DNA from: Parabacteroides timonensis
Lineage (GTDB): Bacteria > Bacteroidota > Bacteroidia > Bacteroidales > Tannerellaceae
Length of the DNA: 64,000 bases
Direction: 5' to 3'
Assembly (NCBI RefSeq): GCF_900128505.1
Contig: NZ_LT669941.1
Location: 607,526 to 671,525, forward strand
Positions 44,077 through 53,673 of this stretch are shown here, in pieces. The position numbers and the translations under genes are program-made. Under the pieces are notes generated by a model. It saw only the letters and a list, made by a program, of their open reading frames with translations. It had not been told where the DNA came from and did not search any database. How positions within the stretch are numbered: position 1 is the stretch's first letter; every line of letters begins with the position of its first letter.

Positions 44077-45939
44077 ATGAAAGCAAAATTAGTTATCCCT
44101 TCTTTTCTGTTAAGTGTGGCGACTATGTCTGCCTGGGCACAGGTCCCTACCCAATCATCTGTAACACATGTCACGATATCCGGCTATGTCGGAGAGCGTA
44201 TCGACGATTGTATCGAACATCGTGTGAAAACACAGGATGTCGATCATCTGGTAGAACCATTCCGACACCGGGAAGAAAAATCGCGCTGGCAATCGGAGTT
44301 CTGGGGAAAATGGATACAGGGTGCGATCGCTTCTTATCGCTATAATCAAGACCCGGAACTTTATCAGATCATAAAAGATGCGGCTGAATCGTTGATGAAA
44401 ACCCAGACGATGGACGGATATATCGGTAATTATGCACCGGATGCACAGTTACAGCAATGGGATATATGGGGTAGGAAATATACCACGCTGGGATTGATCG
44501 CCTGGTATGATCTTTCCGGCGATAAGAAAGCATTGAATGCTGCCTGTCGTGTCGTGGATCATTTGATGACACAGGTAGGGCCCGACAAAGTGAATATAGT
44601 CTCGACGGGTAATTATATAGGAATGCCTAGTTCCTCTATTCTGGAGCCGGTCATGTATTTGTATAACCGGACAAAAGAAACACGTTATCTGGATTATGCG
44701 AAGTATATAGTGGAACAATGGGAAACGCCGGAAGGTCCGCAATTGATCAGCAAGGCGATTGCCGATATTCCTGTCGCTAGCCGTTTTCCACATCCTAAAG
44801 TATGGTTTTCACGTGAAAACGGGCAGAAAGCCTATGAGATGATGTCATGCTACGAAGGTTTATTGGAACTATATAAAGTGACGGGTAATCCACTTTATCT
44901 GTCTGTTGTGGAAAAAACGGTAGGGCATATTGTACGGGAGGAGATTAATATAGCCGGGTCGGGGAGTGCATTTGAATGTTGGTATAGTGGGAAAGTACGT
45001 CAGACAATCCCTACTTACCATACGATGGAAACCTGTGTAACTTTTACATGGATGCAGCTATGTAACCGTTTGTTACAAATGACCGGAAATTCCCTCTATG
45101 CAGATTACATGGAAAGCGCCATCTATAACGCTTTAATGGCATCCCTGAAAGCCGATGCTTCACAGATAGCCAAATATAGTCCCCTGGAAGGTTGTCGTCA
45201 TGAAGGAGAAGAGCAGTGTGGCATGCATATCAATTGTTGTAATGCGAATGGACCACGGGCATTTGCCATGATACCGCAATTTGCCTATCAGGTGAAGGAT
45301 GATTGCATCCGGGTAAATTTCTACGGAGAATCGGAAGCGGAGATAATGTTGCCAGGGAAAAAGAATGTAAAGCTAAGACAGGTAACAGATTATCCGGTTG
45401 CGGATGAAATAATACTTCAGGTGGAGTTGGCAAAAGAGAGTTCGTTTACGATTGCATTGCGCATTCCGGCGTGGAGTCGTCTGGCTACGGTTCAGGTTAA
45501 TGGAGAATCGGTAGAAGATGTATTGCAAGGAGCTTATCTGCCTATAACCCGGAAATGGAAAGCGGGAGATAAGATTACAGTCCGGTTAGACCTGCGTGCT
45601 CGTTTGGTGGAGATGAACCAGGCACAGGCCATTGTACGGGGGCCTTTGGTGCTGGCGCGCGACAGCCGTTTTAATGATGGGTTTATAGATGAAACGACAG
45701 TTGTCGTAAGTAAAGATGGCTATGTGGAGCTAACCCCGGTCAAAGCGCCTGATTTTGCGTGGATGACATTTACGGCACCACTGATCTTAGGAACCGATCT
45801 GGAAGGCAATAGTGTTGCACGTCCTATTCATTTCTGTGATTTTGCATCGGCAGGCAATACCTGGGACAAGTCACAACGTTACCGTGTATGGCTGCCCAGG
45901 ACATTGAATGTGATGCATGCTCCTTATAAACCGTATTAA
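44077..45939 (+). CDS. GH127 family glycosidase (beta-L-arabinofuranosidase-like)
   Basis: The ATG at 44077 starts a signal peptide (MKAKLVIPSFLLSVATMSAWA); the longer frame from 44047 begins inside the promoter box. The 620-residue protein has the alpha/alpha-barrel of DUF1680/GH127. The zinc-thiolate site of beta-L-arabinofuranosidases is visible as Glu318-x-Cys320 (METCVTF) and Cys387-Cys388 (INCCNANGPR), the second pair including the likely nucleophile. It should act in the periplasm on L-sugar furanosides. The adjacent rhamnose genes suggest pectic rhamnogalacturonan or arabinan side chains as substrate, which is inference. Confidence 0.85.
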   Translation: MKAKLVIPSFLLSVATMSAWAQVPTQSSVTHVTISGYVGERIDDCIEHRVKTQDVDHLVEPFRHREEKSRWQSEFWGKWIQGAIASYRYNQDPELYQIIKDAAESLMKTQTMDGYIGNYAPDAQLQQWDIWGRKYTTLGLIAWYDLSGDKKALNAACRVVDHLMTQVGPDKVNIVSTGNYIGMPSSSILEPVMYLYNRTKETRYLDYAKYIVEQWETPEGPQLISKAIADIPVASRFPHPKVWFSRENGQKAYEMMSCYEGLLELYKVTGNPLYLSVVEKTVGHIVREEINIAGSGSAFECWYSGKVRQTIPTYHTMETCVTFTWMQLCNRLLQMTGNSLYADYMESAIYNALMASLKADASQIAKYSPLEGCRHEGEEQCGMHINCCNANGPRAFAMIPQFAYQVKDDCIRVNFYGESEAEIMLPGKKNVKLRQVTDYPVADEIILQVELAKESSFTIALRIPAWSRLATVQVNGESVEDVLQGAYLPITRKWKAGDKITVRLDLRARLVEMNQAQAIVRGPLVLARDSRFNDGFIDETTVVVSKDGYVELTPVKAPDFAWMTFTAPLILGTDLEGNSVARPIHFCDFASAGNTWDKSQRYRVWLPRTLNVMHAPYKPY

Positions 45940-45941
45940 TA

Positions 45942-46829
45942 TTAATGTGCCCTTTCCCTAAACTCGGAGGGCGTTACGCCCTCTTTCTTTTTAAAGAAGG
46001 TAGAGAACTGGCCTGCATTCTCAAATTTCAGGTTATATGCGATCTCGGAGATATTCAGGTTACTTCCCGTAAGAAGTTCTTTGGCACGGAGGAGCTTTTG
46101 TTGCAACTGGTATTGGGCAGGTGAGACGCCAGTATATTCTTTAAACATACGGCGGAACCAGGAATAACCTAATCCTAATTGTGAAGCAATCTCTTCCGGC
46201 GACATCGGGTTTTCGATCTGCTCTTTCATCAGGATGCGGGCTTCGTTGATCTTGTCTACTACGTATGTATTCGTAAACGAACTATTCTTTTTCTTATAAT
46301 AAACCGTTCCTAATATATGGAGTACGATACTGGATATCATCTGTTGATATCCCGATTTCTCCTGTGAGGCAAACTTTAATATATCTTCATATAACCCTAC
46401 AATAGTGGCACTTAATCCGATTTTATGAAGCGGTTCTTCTTTTGTGAAGAAACGCTTTTCCACTCGTTTGTCTATATGTATACCACGAAATCCGACCCAA
46501 TATTCATCCCATCCTGTGTCTTTATCCGGATAATAGCTATGCCATTCACCCGGGAAAAGCAGGATCATGGTACCGGCATTTATTTTTTGCATTTTGCAGG
46601 ACTGGGAGGAGAAGTAGCCGCTTCCTTTCGTTATATAGACAAGCTGGTATTCGTTAAGGATACGTCCTGTCTGCGGTTTAAAATTATAGCTATCCGGATG
46701 GCAGGATAACGGATACTGACCTTTAGGAGGGATAAATTGATAACCGATGGTGGTGACAATAATTCCCCAGTCTTCGTCTGATGCTCCGATAGTCAGATAA
46801 CGCAGTTGGTCGCTGATGTGTTTATTCAT
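45942..46829 (-). CDS. AraC family regulator of the rhamnose locus
   Basis: The ATG at 46829 (MNKHISDQLRYL) gives 295 residues and is preferred over the upstream start at 46907, since the -7 box at 46872-46865 lies between them. The N-terminus is an AraC-type sugar-binding cupin (GSGYFSSQS, GTMILLFPGEWHSYYPD). The C-terminus has two HTHs (SPEEIASQLGLGYSWFRRMFK and NISEIAYNLKFENAGQFSTFFK). It is divergent from rhaB, so it is the probable L-rhamnose-responsive activator (RhaR/RhaS role). It is convergent with GH127, separated by two bases. Confidence 0.9.
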   Translation of the reverse strand: MNKHISDQLRYLTIGASDEDWGIIVTTIGYQFIPPKGQYPLSCHPDSYNFKPQTGRILNEYQLVYITKGSGYFSSQSCKMQKINAGTMILLFPGEWHSYYPDKDTGWDEYWVGFRGIHIDKRVEKRFFTKEEPLHKIGLSATIVGLYEDILKFASQEKSGYQQMISSIVLHILGTVYYKKKNSSFTNTYVVDKINEARILMKEQIENPMSPEEIASQLGLGYSWFRRMFKEYTGVSPAQYQLQQKLLRAKELLTGSNLNISEIAYNLKFENAGQFSTFFKKKEGVTPSEFRERAH

Positions 46830-46864
46830 GTCAGAATTGAAAGGTTTAAAATCATTTTCGTAAG

Positions 46865-46872
46865 CAAATATA
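46865..46872 (-). promoter_or_regulatory. Putative -7 box of the rhamnose AraC gene
   Basis: The minus strand reads TATATTTG, a consensus match, 35 bases before the ATG at 46829. Confidence 0.45.
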
Positions 46873-46885
46873 GTAATTAACCATA

Positions 46886-46893
46886 TACTTTTG
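46886..46893 (+). promoter_or_regulatory. Putative -7 box of the rha operon
   Basis: TACTTTTG matches TAnnTTTG 30 bases before the rhaB ATG. A second match, TAACTTTG at 46909-46916, is too close to the start codon to be useful. No -33 element is visible, which fits an activator-dependent promoter. Confidence 0.45.
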
Positions 46894-46923
46894 CTATCAA
46901 TAAACAAATAACTTTGTTATATC

Positions 46924-48399
46924 ATGAAGAAACATACCTTTTTAGCGTTTGATATAGGTGCAACCAGCGGACGAGCTGTCCTGGTAGTACTAATTAATGG
47001 CAAATTTGAAATGCGGGAGATTCACCGTTTCCCAAATAACCTGCTCGAATTACATGGGAAATACTACTGGAATATATATAGTCTGTATGAAGAACTAAAG
47101 AAAAGCCTTTCTCTTTGTGCACAGCAACATATCGTACCCGATTCGATCGGTATCGATACCTGGGGTGTCGATTTTGGTTATCTGGCCTCGGACGGCTCTT
47201 TATTGGGATTACCCCGGGCTTACCGTGATCCGTATACGGAAGGGGCACCGGAGGACTATTTTCGGCTGGTTTCACGGGAAGAGGTATATCGTCTGACCGG
47301 GATTCAAATTATGAACTTTAATAGTCTTTTTCAGCTTTACTGCGCCCGACAGGAGGAATATGCTCCTTTGAAAAATGCTAAAGAAATACTTTTCATACCT
47401 GATCTATTATCTTATCTATTAACGGGTAACAAAGTCTGTGAATATACTGATGCTTCTACTTCCCAACTATTGAATCCGGTTACCCGACAATTTGAAGCCT
47501 CCTTGCTGGAAGCTGCGGGGGTATCGCCTTCTATCGTGCGGCAGGTGGTATTACCCGGAACACTTGTAGGCGAACTGACAGATGCACTAGCTGAAGAGAC
47601 CGGTGTCGGCAAAGTTCCTGTGATTGCTGTGGCAGGCCACGATACGGCATCGGCAGTAGCTGCTGTTCCTGCTCAGGATATACATTTTGCTTATTTAAGT
47701 AGTGGTACCTGGAGCTTGATGGGGATCGAATCGGAAGAACCTATAATTACAAAAGAATCATACGAAAATAATTTCACGAACGAAGGTGGTATTGAAGGTA
47801 CGATCCGGTTTCTGAAGAATATTACGGGTATGTGGCTGTTGGAACAATGTCGGAAGGAATGGGAAAAGGCCGGTCGTACTTATACGTATCCGCAGATCGT
47901 ACAGATGGCCGAGCAGGCAGTACCTTTTGTACGCTTCGTTAATCCGGATGATCCCCGTTTTGCTAATCCATCCTGTATGACTAAAGCTATTGTGGAGTAT
48001 TGTGAAGAAACAGGGCAATCAATACCGGTAACGGATGCCGAGTTTATCCGTTGTATTTTCGAAAGTCTGGCACTTCGTTATAATGAAGTGATCCGGATGC
48101 TGAAAGAGATGGCTCCTTTCCGTATCGACCGTCTGCATGTGATAGGAGGAGGTTCAAAAAATGCTTTATTAAATCAATTTACAGCGAATGCGATCGGCAT
48201 GCCGGTAATAGCCGGGCCGTCGGAAGCTACTGCTATTGGAAACGCAATGATCCAGGCACGTTCAGCAGGTATTGTCTCTACCCGCTGGGAAATGCGCCGG
48301 TTGATAGCCGATTCTATCCAAACGGAAACATTCATGCCACAGGATGAATCGATTTGGAAAGAAGTGTATGAACGATATATTCAGATAGTAAAACAATAA
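46924..48399 (+). CDS. rhaB: Rhamnulokinase
   Basis: The 491-residue FGGY-type sugar kinase phosphorylates L-rhamnulose to L-rhamnulose 1-phosphate. It has the N-terminal FDIGATSGRAVL phosphate loop, DTWGVDFGYL, the catalytic region AVAGHDTASAVAAVP, the ATP-binding SSGTWSLMG and the C-terminal VIGGGSKNALLNQF. It is first in the rha operon and 12 bases before rhaA. The divergent AraC gene and the order rhaB-rhaA-rhaT-rhaD support the assignment over other FGGY kinases. Confidence 0.96.
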   Translation: MKKHTFLAFDIGATSGRAVLVVLINGKFEMREIHRFPNNLLELHGKYYWNIYSLYEELKKSLSLCAQQHIVPDSIGIDTWGVDFGYLASDGSLLGLPRAYRDPYTEGAPEDYFRLVSREEVYRLTGIQIMNFNSLFQLYCARQEEYAPLKNAKEILFIPDLLSYLLTGNKVCEYTDASTSQLLNPVTRQFEASLLEAAGVSPSIVRQVVLPGTLVGELTDALAEETGVGKVPVIAVAGHDTASAVAAVPAQDIHFAYLSSGTWSLMGIESEEPIITKESYENNFTNEGGIEGTIRFLKNITGMWLLEQCRKEWEKAGRTYTYPQIVQMAEQAVPFVRFVNPDDPRFANPSCMTKAIVEYCEETGQSIPVTDAEFIRCIFESLALRYNEVIRMLKEMAPFRIDRLHVIGGGSKNALLNQFTANAIGMPVIAGPSEATAIGNAMIQARSAGIVSTRWEMRRLIADSIQTETFMPQDESIWKEVYERYIQIVKQ

Positions 48400-48411
48400 A
48401 AAACGAATATC

Positions 48412-49668
48412 ATGAACACAGAAAAAAATGTAAAACAAGCCTTTGAGTTGGCGGCAGCACGTTATGCAGCCTTGAATGTCGATGTAAACAGTGCATTGGA
48501 GAAGTTACAAAAAATCAGCCTATCGCTTCATTGCTGGCAGGCGGATGATGTGACAGGCTTTGAAAACCCGGATGGATCGCTTTCGGGAGGTATACAGGTG
48601 ACAGGTAATTATCCCGGTAAAGCCCGGAATATAGACGAGTTGCGTGCCGATGTGTTGAAAGCAAACTCTTTTATTCCTGGTACTCATCGATTGAACCTGC
48701 ATGAGATATACGGTGACTTCGGCGGAAAGAAAGTTGACCGTGATGAAGTGGAGCCGGCTCATTTCCAAAGTTGGATGGAATGGGGGAAAGAAAATAATAT
48801 GAAACTCGATTTCAACTCTACTTCTTTCTCGCATCCGAAGAGTGGGAACCTGACATTAGCAAATCCGGACAAGTCGATCCGTGATTTCTGGATCGAACAT
48901 ACGAAACGTTGCCGTGCCGTCAGTGAAGCGATGGGTGAATTCCAGAATGATCCTTGTATGATGAACCTGTGGATACATGACGGTTCGAAAGAGGTGCCGG
49001 CCAGCCGTATCCAATATCGTCAGTTATTGAAGGATTCGTTGGACGAGATATTTGCAACCGACTATAAAAATATGAAGGACTGTATCGAAGCTAAACTGTT
49101 CGGTATCGGCCTGGAAAGTTATACAGTAGGTTCGTATGATTTCTACCTGGGGTATGGCGCGAAGAACAACAAGATCGTTACATTGGATACTGGTCATTTC
49201 CATCTGACGGAAAGTATTGCCGACAAGATTTCGTCGATGTTGTTGTTTACTCCGGAGATCATGCTTCATGTAAGTCGTCCGATCCGTTGGGATAGCGACC
49301 ATGTAGTTATCCTTAGTGATGATTTGTTGGATCTTTCCCGCGAGATAATCCGTTGCAATGCGTTGGATCGTGTACATATCGGCCTTGATTATTTCGATGC
49401 AACGATCAACCGGATCGGAGCTTATGTGATCGGATGCCGTGCCACCCAAAAAGCATTCTTACAAGCTTTGCTCGAACCGTCTGCCACGCTGCAACAGTAT
49501 GAAGCTGAAGATAAATTATTTGAACGCCTGGCCTTGCAGGAAGAATTGAAGAGCCTTCCATGGAATGCCGTATGGGATATGTTCTGTCTGAAAAACGATG
49601 TACCTGTAGGTGAAGACTATATCGGCGAAATAGAAAAATATGAAGCGCAGGTAACAAGCAAACGATAA
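48412..49668 (+). CDS. rhaA: L-rhamnose isomerase
   Basis: The 418-residue cytoplasmic isomerase converts L-rhamnose to L-rhamnulose, and its length matches the RhaA family. It is a metal-dependent (alpha/beta)8 barrel. Characteristic segments are LHCWQADDVTGFENPDG, HRLNLHEIYGDFGGK, LDFNSTSFSHPKSGNLTLA, WIHDGSKEVPASR and LDTGHFHLTESIADK, with a metal-ligand set of Glu, Asp and His residues in these motifs. It lies between rhaB and rhaT with gaps of 12 and 4 bases. Confidence 0.97.
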   Translation: MNTEKNVKQAFELAAARYAALNVDVNSALEKLQKISLSLHCWQADDVTGFENPDGSLSGGIQVTGNYPGKARNIDELRADVLKANSFIPGTHRLNLHEIYGDFGGKKVDRDEVEPAHFQSWMEWGKENNMKLDFNSTSFSHPKSGNLTLANPDKSIRDFWIEHTKRCRAVSEAMGEFQNDPCMMNLWIHDGSKEVPASRIQYRQLLKDSLDEIFATDYKNMKDCIEAKLFGIGLESYTVGSYDFYLGYGAKNNKIVTLDTGHFHLTESIADKISSMLLFTPEIMLHVSRPIRWDSDHVVILSDDLLDLSREIIRCNALDRVHIGLDYFDATINRIGAYVIGCRATQKAFLQALLEPSATLQQYEAEDKLFERLALQEELKSLPWNAVWDMFCLKNDVPVGEDYIGEIEKYEAQVTSKR

Positions 49669-49672
49669 TTTC

Positions 49673-50701
49673 ATGAATATACTAATAGGTTTATTAATCA
49701 TAGCCGTCGGTAGCCTGGGACAAAGCAGTTCGTATGTGCCGATCAATAAGGTGAAGAACTGGAGCTGGGAAAGCTTTTGGCTGATACAGGGTATCTTTGC
49801 CTGGCTCGTCTTCCCGTATCTGGGGGCACAACTGGCTATTCCTGAAGGACAGAGCTTGACAGAGTTGTGGAGCGCCGGAGGTAGTACCGGTGCTTTGATC
49901 TACGGAATGTTGTGGGGAGTCGGAGGTTTGACCTTCGGCCTTAGCATGCGTTATCTGGGAATCGCGTTGGGACAAAGTATTGCACTTGGTACCTGTGCCG
50001 GTTTCGGTACGCTTTTTCCGGCAGTATTCGGAGGAACGGATTTATTTCATGGTGACGGATTGATCCTTTTACTGGGTGTTTGCGTAACGTTGGCTGGTAT
50101 CGCAGTGATCGGTTATGCCGGTAGCCTGCGAGCCCGGAACATGACAGACGAGGAGAAGAAGGCGGCAGTGAAAGATTTTGCCCTGACAAAAGGGTTACTG
50201 GTTGCGCTGTTGGCGGGTGTGATGAGTGCCTGTTTTAACCTGGGGCTTGAGTCCGGAACTCCGATACTGGAAAAGGTAAAAGCTTCCGGTTCCAGCGAAC
50301 TGTTTGCACTTAATCCGGTAATCCTTTTGGTTACAATGGGTGGTTTCCTGACGAATGCCGTATATTGCCTGTTCCAGAATATAAAAAATAAATCAGGAAA
50401 GGATTATTTCTCCGTTACAGGAAAGATATTACTGAATAATGTCTTATTTTGTGCGTTGGCTGGTGTCCTGTGGTATTCGCAGTTCTTCGGATTGGGGATG
50501 GGGAAAAGCTATTTTGCAGACTCACCCGTCATGCTTGCCTTCTCGTGGAGTATCCTGATGTCGCTGAATGTCATATTCAGTAATATGTGGGGAATCGTAT
50601 TGAACGAATGGAAAGGTGTCAGCAGGAAAACGATCATTGTTTTAATATCCGGGATGTGTATCCTGATATTTTCATTGTTATTACCTAACTTATTAGGATA
50701 A
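49673..50701 (+). CDS. rhaT: L-rhamnose/proton symporter
   Basis: The 342-residue inner-membrane carrier has about ten membrane segments and belongs to the RhaT branch of the drug/metabolite transporter superfamily. Features are the N-terminal GSLGQSSSYVPINKVKNWSWE, LGIALGQSIALGTCAGFGTL, and a central cytoplasmic loop (about 155-170, MTDEEKKAAVKDF). It imports L-rhamnose released by the rhamnosidases. It starts four bases after rhaA and is followed by a 306-base spacer with a tandem array before rhaD. Confidence 0.95.
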   Translation: MNILIGLLIIAVGSLGQSSSYVPINKVKNWSWESFWLIQGIFAWLVFPYLGAQLAIPEGQSLTELWSAGGSTGALIYGMLWGVGGLTFGLSMRYLGIALGQSIALGTCAGFGTLFPAVFGGTDLFHGDGLILLLGVCVTLAGIAVIGYAGSLRARNMTDEEKKAAVKDFALTKGLLVALLAGVMSACFNLGLESGTPILEKVKASGSSELFALNPVILLVTMGGFLTNAVYCLFQNIKNKSGKDYFSVTGKILLNNVLFCALAGVLWYSQFFGLGMGKSYFADSPVMLAFSWSILMSLNVIFSNMWGIVLNEWKGVSRKTIIVLISGMCILIFSLLLPNLLG

Positions 50702-50709
50702 TAAATAAC

Positions 50710-50960
50710 AAAAACGATCGTTGGCAATACTCCCGAAGGCTTGTGAGTGGCAAAAATGATCATTGGCAACACTGCCGGAGGCTTGTAAACGATAAAAGAG
50801 ATCGTTGGCAACACTTCCGAGGACTTGTGAATGATAAAAACGATCGTTGGCAACACTCCCAAGGCTCAGGAAATAGTAAAAACGATCGTTGGCAATACTT
50901 TCAATCCTTTCGGAGCTAAAAAACGATTGTTTTCATAACTCCGGAGGCCTTGTACGGTCT
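50710..50960. repeat. Tandem array of six 42-bp units inside the rha operon
   Basis: Units begin at 50710, 50752, 50794, 50836, 50878 and 50919, the fifth being 41 bases and the others 42. Each opens with an A-run and a palindrome, consensus AAAAACGATCGTTGGCAA, then a variable part around CTCCCGAGGCTTGTGAATGAT-like bases. In the second unit the palindrome AACGATCGTT has become AATGATCATT, with both arms changed. The array fills most of the 306 bases between rhaT and rhaD and has no supported coding frame. Confidence 0.85.
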
Positions 50961-51007
50961 GAGAACAATAAACTTAAGATGATTTTTTAAAATATATCAA
51001 GTAAAAA

Positions 51008-51808
51008 ATGACAACAATTAGAAACAACAGCCCTCTGATGGCTGAAATAGGACGTATCGCCGAAGTGGCCGGTTATCTTTGGACTAAAGGATGGGCCGAA
51101 CGTAACGGCGGGAATATCTCTGTGAACCTGACCGGTTTGCTGACTGACGAAGAAATGGCATTGCCGGCACTGGCTCCGGCTATCGAATTGCAGGAAGCTA
51201 TGACCTCTCTCGGTGGAAATGTATTTTATGTTACCGGAACAGGTAAACGCATGCGTTATGTGGCACAAGATCCCTTTGCCAACGGTGCGCTGATACGTAT
51301 AGCAGCCGATGGGAAAAGCTATGATATCATTGCCGAACAACCTGTCAGGCCGACATCAGAATTGCCTTCTCACCTGATGATGCATAATTATCTTCGTTCG
51401 TTGGGACGCGACAACAGAGTCGTTCTGCATACACATCCGACCGAACTGATCGGTATGACGCATTGCAAACCTTTTCTCGATTCGAAGGTAATAACCCGTA
51501 CTTTATGGAGTATGATTCCCGAGTGTCGTATCATTGTGCCGAAAGGGGTAGGGATTGTTCCTTATGAAATCCCCGGAACGATCGAACTGGCACATGCCAC
51601 GATCCGGCAACTCGAAAAGCATGATGTCGTATTCTGGGAAAAACACGGAATCCTGGCAGTGGGTGAAGACCTGATCGAATGCTTCGATGCTATCGATACA
51701 CTGAGTAAATCAGCCCAGATTTATATCAGTGCCCGTATGGCCGGATATGAACCGATAGGAATGACCGACCAGCAACTGGACGATCTCGTTCCAGCTTTTG
51801 GATTATAA
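51008..51808 (+). CDS. rhaD: Rhamnulose-1-phosphate aldolase
   Basis: The 266-residue class II aldolase splits L-rhamnulose 1-phosphate into DHAP and L-lactaldehyde. The zinc ligands are His141 and His143 (LHTHPTE) and a third His near 213 (WEKHGIL). The catalytic Glu is near 118 (SELPSH). The N-terminal GWAERNGGNISVNL is the phosphate-binding part. It is separated from rhaT by the 42-bp repeat array but keeps the same direction. It is followed by a long hairpin and the rhamnosidase genes. Confidence 0.96.
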   Translation: MTTIRNNSPLMAEIGRIAEVAGYLWTKGWAERNGGNISVNLTGLLTDEEMALPALAPAIELQEAMTSLGGNVFYVTGTGKRMRYVAQDPFANGALIRIAADGKSYDIIAEQPVRPTSELPSHLMMHNYLRSLGRDNRVVLHTHPTELIGMTHCKPFLDSKVITRTLWSMIPECRIIVPKGVGIVPYEIPGTIELAHATIRQLEKHDVVFWEKHGILAVGEDLIECFDAIDTLSKSAQIYISARMAGYEPIGMTDQQLDDLVPAFGL

Positions 51809-51815
51809 ACAAATG

Positions 51816-51865
51816 ATAATCGAAAGATGTGTCGGAAATGTGTTTCTGACACATCTTTCGATTAT
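51816..51865 (+). terminator. Long perfect hairpin between rhaD and the rhamnosidase genes
   Basis: ATAATCGAAAGATGTGTC (51816-51833) pairs exactly with 51848-51865 over 18 bp. The stem can extend inward with a G-U pair to a TGTG loop. No T-run follows, so partial termination or 3'-end protection is as likely as full termination. A 12-base palindrome CAAACTAGTTTG follows at 51867-51878. Confidence 0.6.
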
Positions 51866-51889
51866 TCAAACTAGTTTGTGAAAAAGACC

Positions 51890-53650
51890 ATGAAAAAGAT
51901 ACTTATACTCTTTACTTTATTTTGTATCCTGTCGGCAACAGCCCAGCAGCGGGACAGTCGTGTACGCGAATATCTTTCTCCAACGCGTATCGTATGGCAG
52001 CAACACAGCGAACAAATACAAGATGCCGATAATTTGCTTTTACCGGGCAACGGACAGGCTGGATTGGTCAATCGTGCAATCTGTAAATTAAAAAGTACTG
52101 CACAGCAACATCCCGCTATTCTATTTGATTTTGGCAAAGAGCTGCAAGGTGGTATCCAACTTGTGACAGGAGGTTTCCCAGTCAACAAACCTATATCTGT
52201 GCGTATCCGCCTGGGAGAATCCGTAAGTGAAGCCATGTGTGAGATCGATGGAAAGAATGGGGCGAGTAACGACCATGCCATGCGCGATTTTATCGTTTCG
52301 CTTCCCTGGATGGGAGTGATGGAAGTGGGCAATTCCGGCTTTCGCTTTGCCCGTATCGACCTTGTTGACGATTCTACCGAACTCCATTTGAAAGAGGTGC
52401 GTGCTATTTCCACCTATCGGGATATACCTTATAAAGGATCATTCCGAAGCAGCGACGACCGTCTGAATAAGATCTGGCAGACCGGAGCTTATACCGTACA
52501 CCTGAATATGCAGGAATATTTATGGGATGGCATCAAACGCGACCGTCTGGTCTGGCTGGGAGATATGCATCCGGAAGTAATGACTGTCAATACCGTTTTC
52601 GGCTATAACGAGGTAGTCCCTAAAAGTCTGGATCTGATCCGTGAAGCGACTCCGCTTCCCGACTGGATGAACGGAATCAGTGCTTATTCAATCTGGTGGT
52701 TACTGATCCAGCGCGATTGGTATTATTATCAGGGAGACGAGGCTTATCTGAAAGAACAACAACCTTATCTGAGTGGCCTTTTACGTCAGTTGGTATCGAA
52801 GGTAGATGCCAGCGGACATGAGAAGCTGGATGGATGGCGCTTTCTGGATTGGCCTTCCAGTGAGAATCCGGAAGCGATCAATGCCGGTTTGCAAGCATTG
52901 GTTTTGCAAGCGATGAAAGCCGGTGACGAACTGTGTACTGTTTTAGGAGATGAAACCCTGGCTACCGAATGCCGGGAAACAGCAAAAAGAATGATAAAGG
53001 TTGCCCCTCAGGTAACAAAAACATTACTTAAGTCGAAAATAGCACCGGACGCACCAGGCTCTAAACAGGCTGCTGCTTTACTGGCATTGGCCGGATTGAT
53101 GAAACCGGAAGAGGCTGATAAAAAATATCTTTCGGTAAACGGAGCGCAAGGATTTTCTACTTTCTATGGCTATTATATGTTGCGTGCCATGGCAACGGCT
53201 GGCAACTATCAGGGTGCAATAGATGTGATCCGTCAGTATTGGGGAGCGATGATCGACCTGGGAGCTACTACGTTCTGGGAAGATTTTAATATGACCTGGT
53301 TACCTGATGCGGCGGGTATCGACGAACTTGTTCCGGAAGGGAAGAAAGACATTCATGGCGATTATGGTGACTATTGCTATAAAGGCTTCCGTCATAGTTT
53401 ATGTCATGGCTGGGCTTCCGGTCCAACAGCTTGGTTGAGCGAATATGTACTGGGTGTACAGGTGGTGGAACCTGGTTGTCGTGTAGTTCGTATCACTCCG
53501 CATTTGGGAGATTTGGATTGGGTGGAAGGAACTTTCCCTACACCTGAAGGAATCATTACTATCCGTCATGAAAAAGGAACGGACGGCAAGATAAAGAGCG
53601 ATATAAAAGCTCCGGCAGGCATACAAGTTATCCTGGAAAATGATAAATAG
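51890..53650 (+). CDS. GH78 family alpha-L-rhamnosidase (short form)
   Basis: The ATG at 51890 starts a signal peptide (MKKILILFTLFCILSATA); a GTG four codons upstream is also open. The 586-residue protein has an N-terminal beta-sandwich (about 25-180) and an (alpha/alpha)6 barrel. GH78 signatures are WDGIKRDRLVWLGDMHPE with acidic residues Asp213, Asp218 and Asp225, and the presumed general base Glu464 in TTFWEDF. It is shorter than many GH78 enzymes, lacking extra beta domains. It should release terminal L-rhamnose in the periplasm. It begins 82 bases after rhaD. Confidence 0.88.
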   Translation: MKKILILFTLFCILSATAQQRDSRVREYLSPTRIVWQQHSEQIQDADNLLLPGNGQAGLVNRAICKLKSTAQQHPAILFDFGKELQGGIQLVTGGFPVNKPISVRIRLGESVSEAMCEIDGKNGASNDHAMRDFIVSLPWMGVMEVGNSGFRFARIDLVDDSTELHLKEVRAISTYRDIPYKGSFRSSDDRLNKIWQTGAYTVHLNMQEYLWDGIKRDRLVWLGDMHPEVMTVNTVFGYNEVVPKSLDLIREATPLPDWMNGISAYSIWWLLIQRDWYYYQGDEAYLKEQQPYLSGLLRQLVSKVDASGHEKLDGWRFLDWPSSENPEAINAGLQALVLQAMKAGDELCTVLGDETLATECRETAKRMIKVAPQVTKTLLKSKIAPDAPGSKQAAALLALAGLMKPEEADKKYLSVNGAQGFSTFYGYYMLRAMATAGNYQGAIDVIRQYWGAMIDLGATTFWEDFNMTWLPDAAGIDELVPEGKKDIHGDYGDYCYKGFRHSLCHGWASGPTAWLSEYVLGVQVVEPGCRVVRITPHLGDLDWVEGTFPTPEGIITIRHEKGTDGKIKSDIKAPAGIQVILENDK

Positions 53651-53673
53651 TATATACCTTAAATAGCAATGAG

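Noticed and set aside
50509..50862. A minus-strand frame encoding a 14-residue repeat (VLPTIVFII and variants).
   Set aside because: The repeat is a by-product of the 42-bp array being divisible by three. The frame runs antisense into rhaT, and the fifth array unit is 41 bases, which breaks it.
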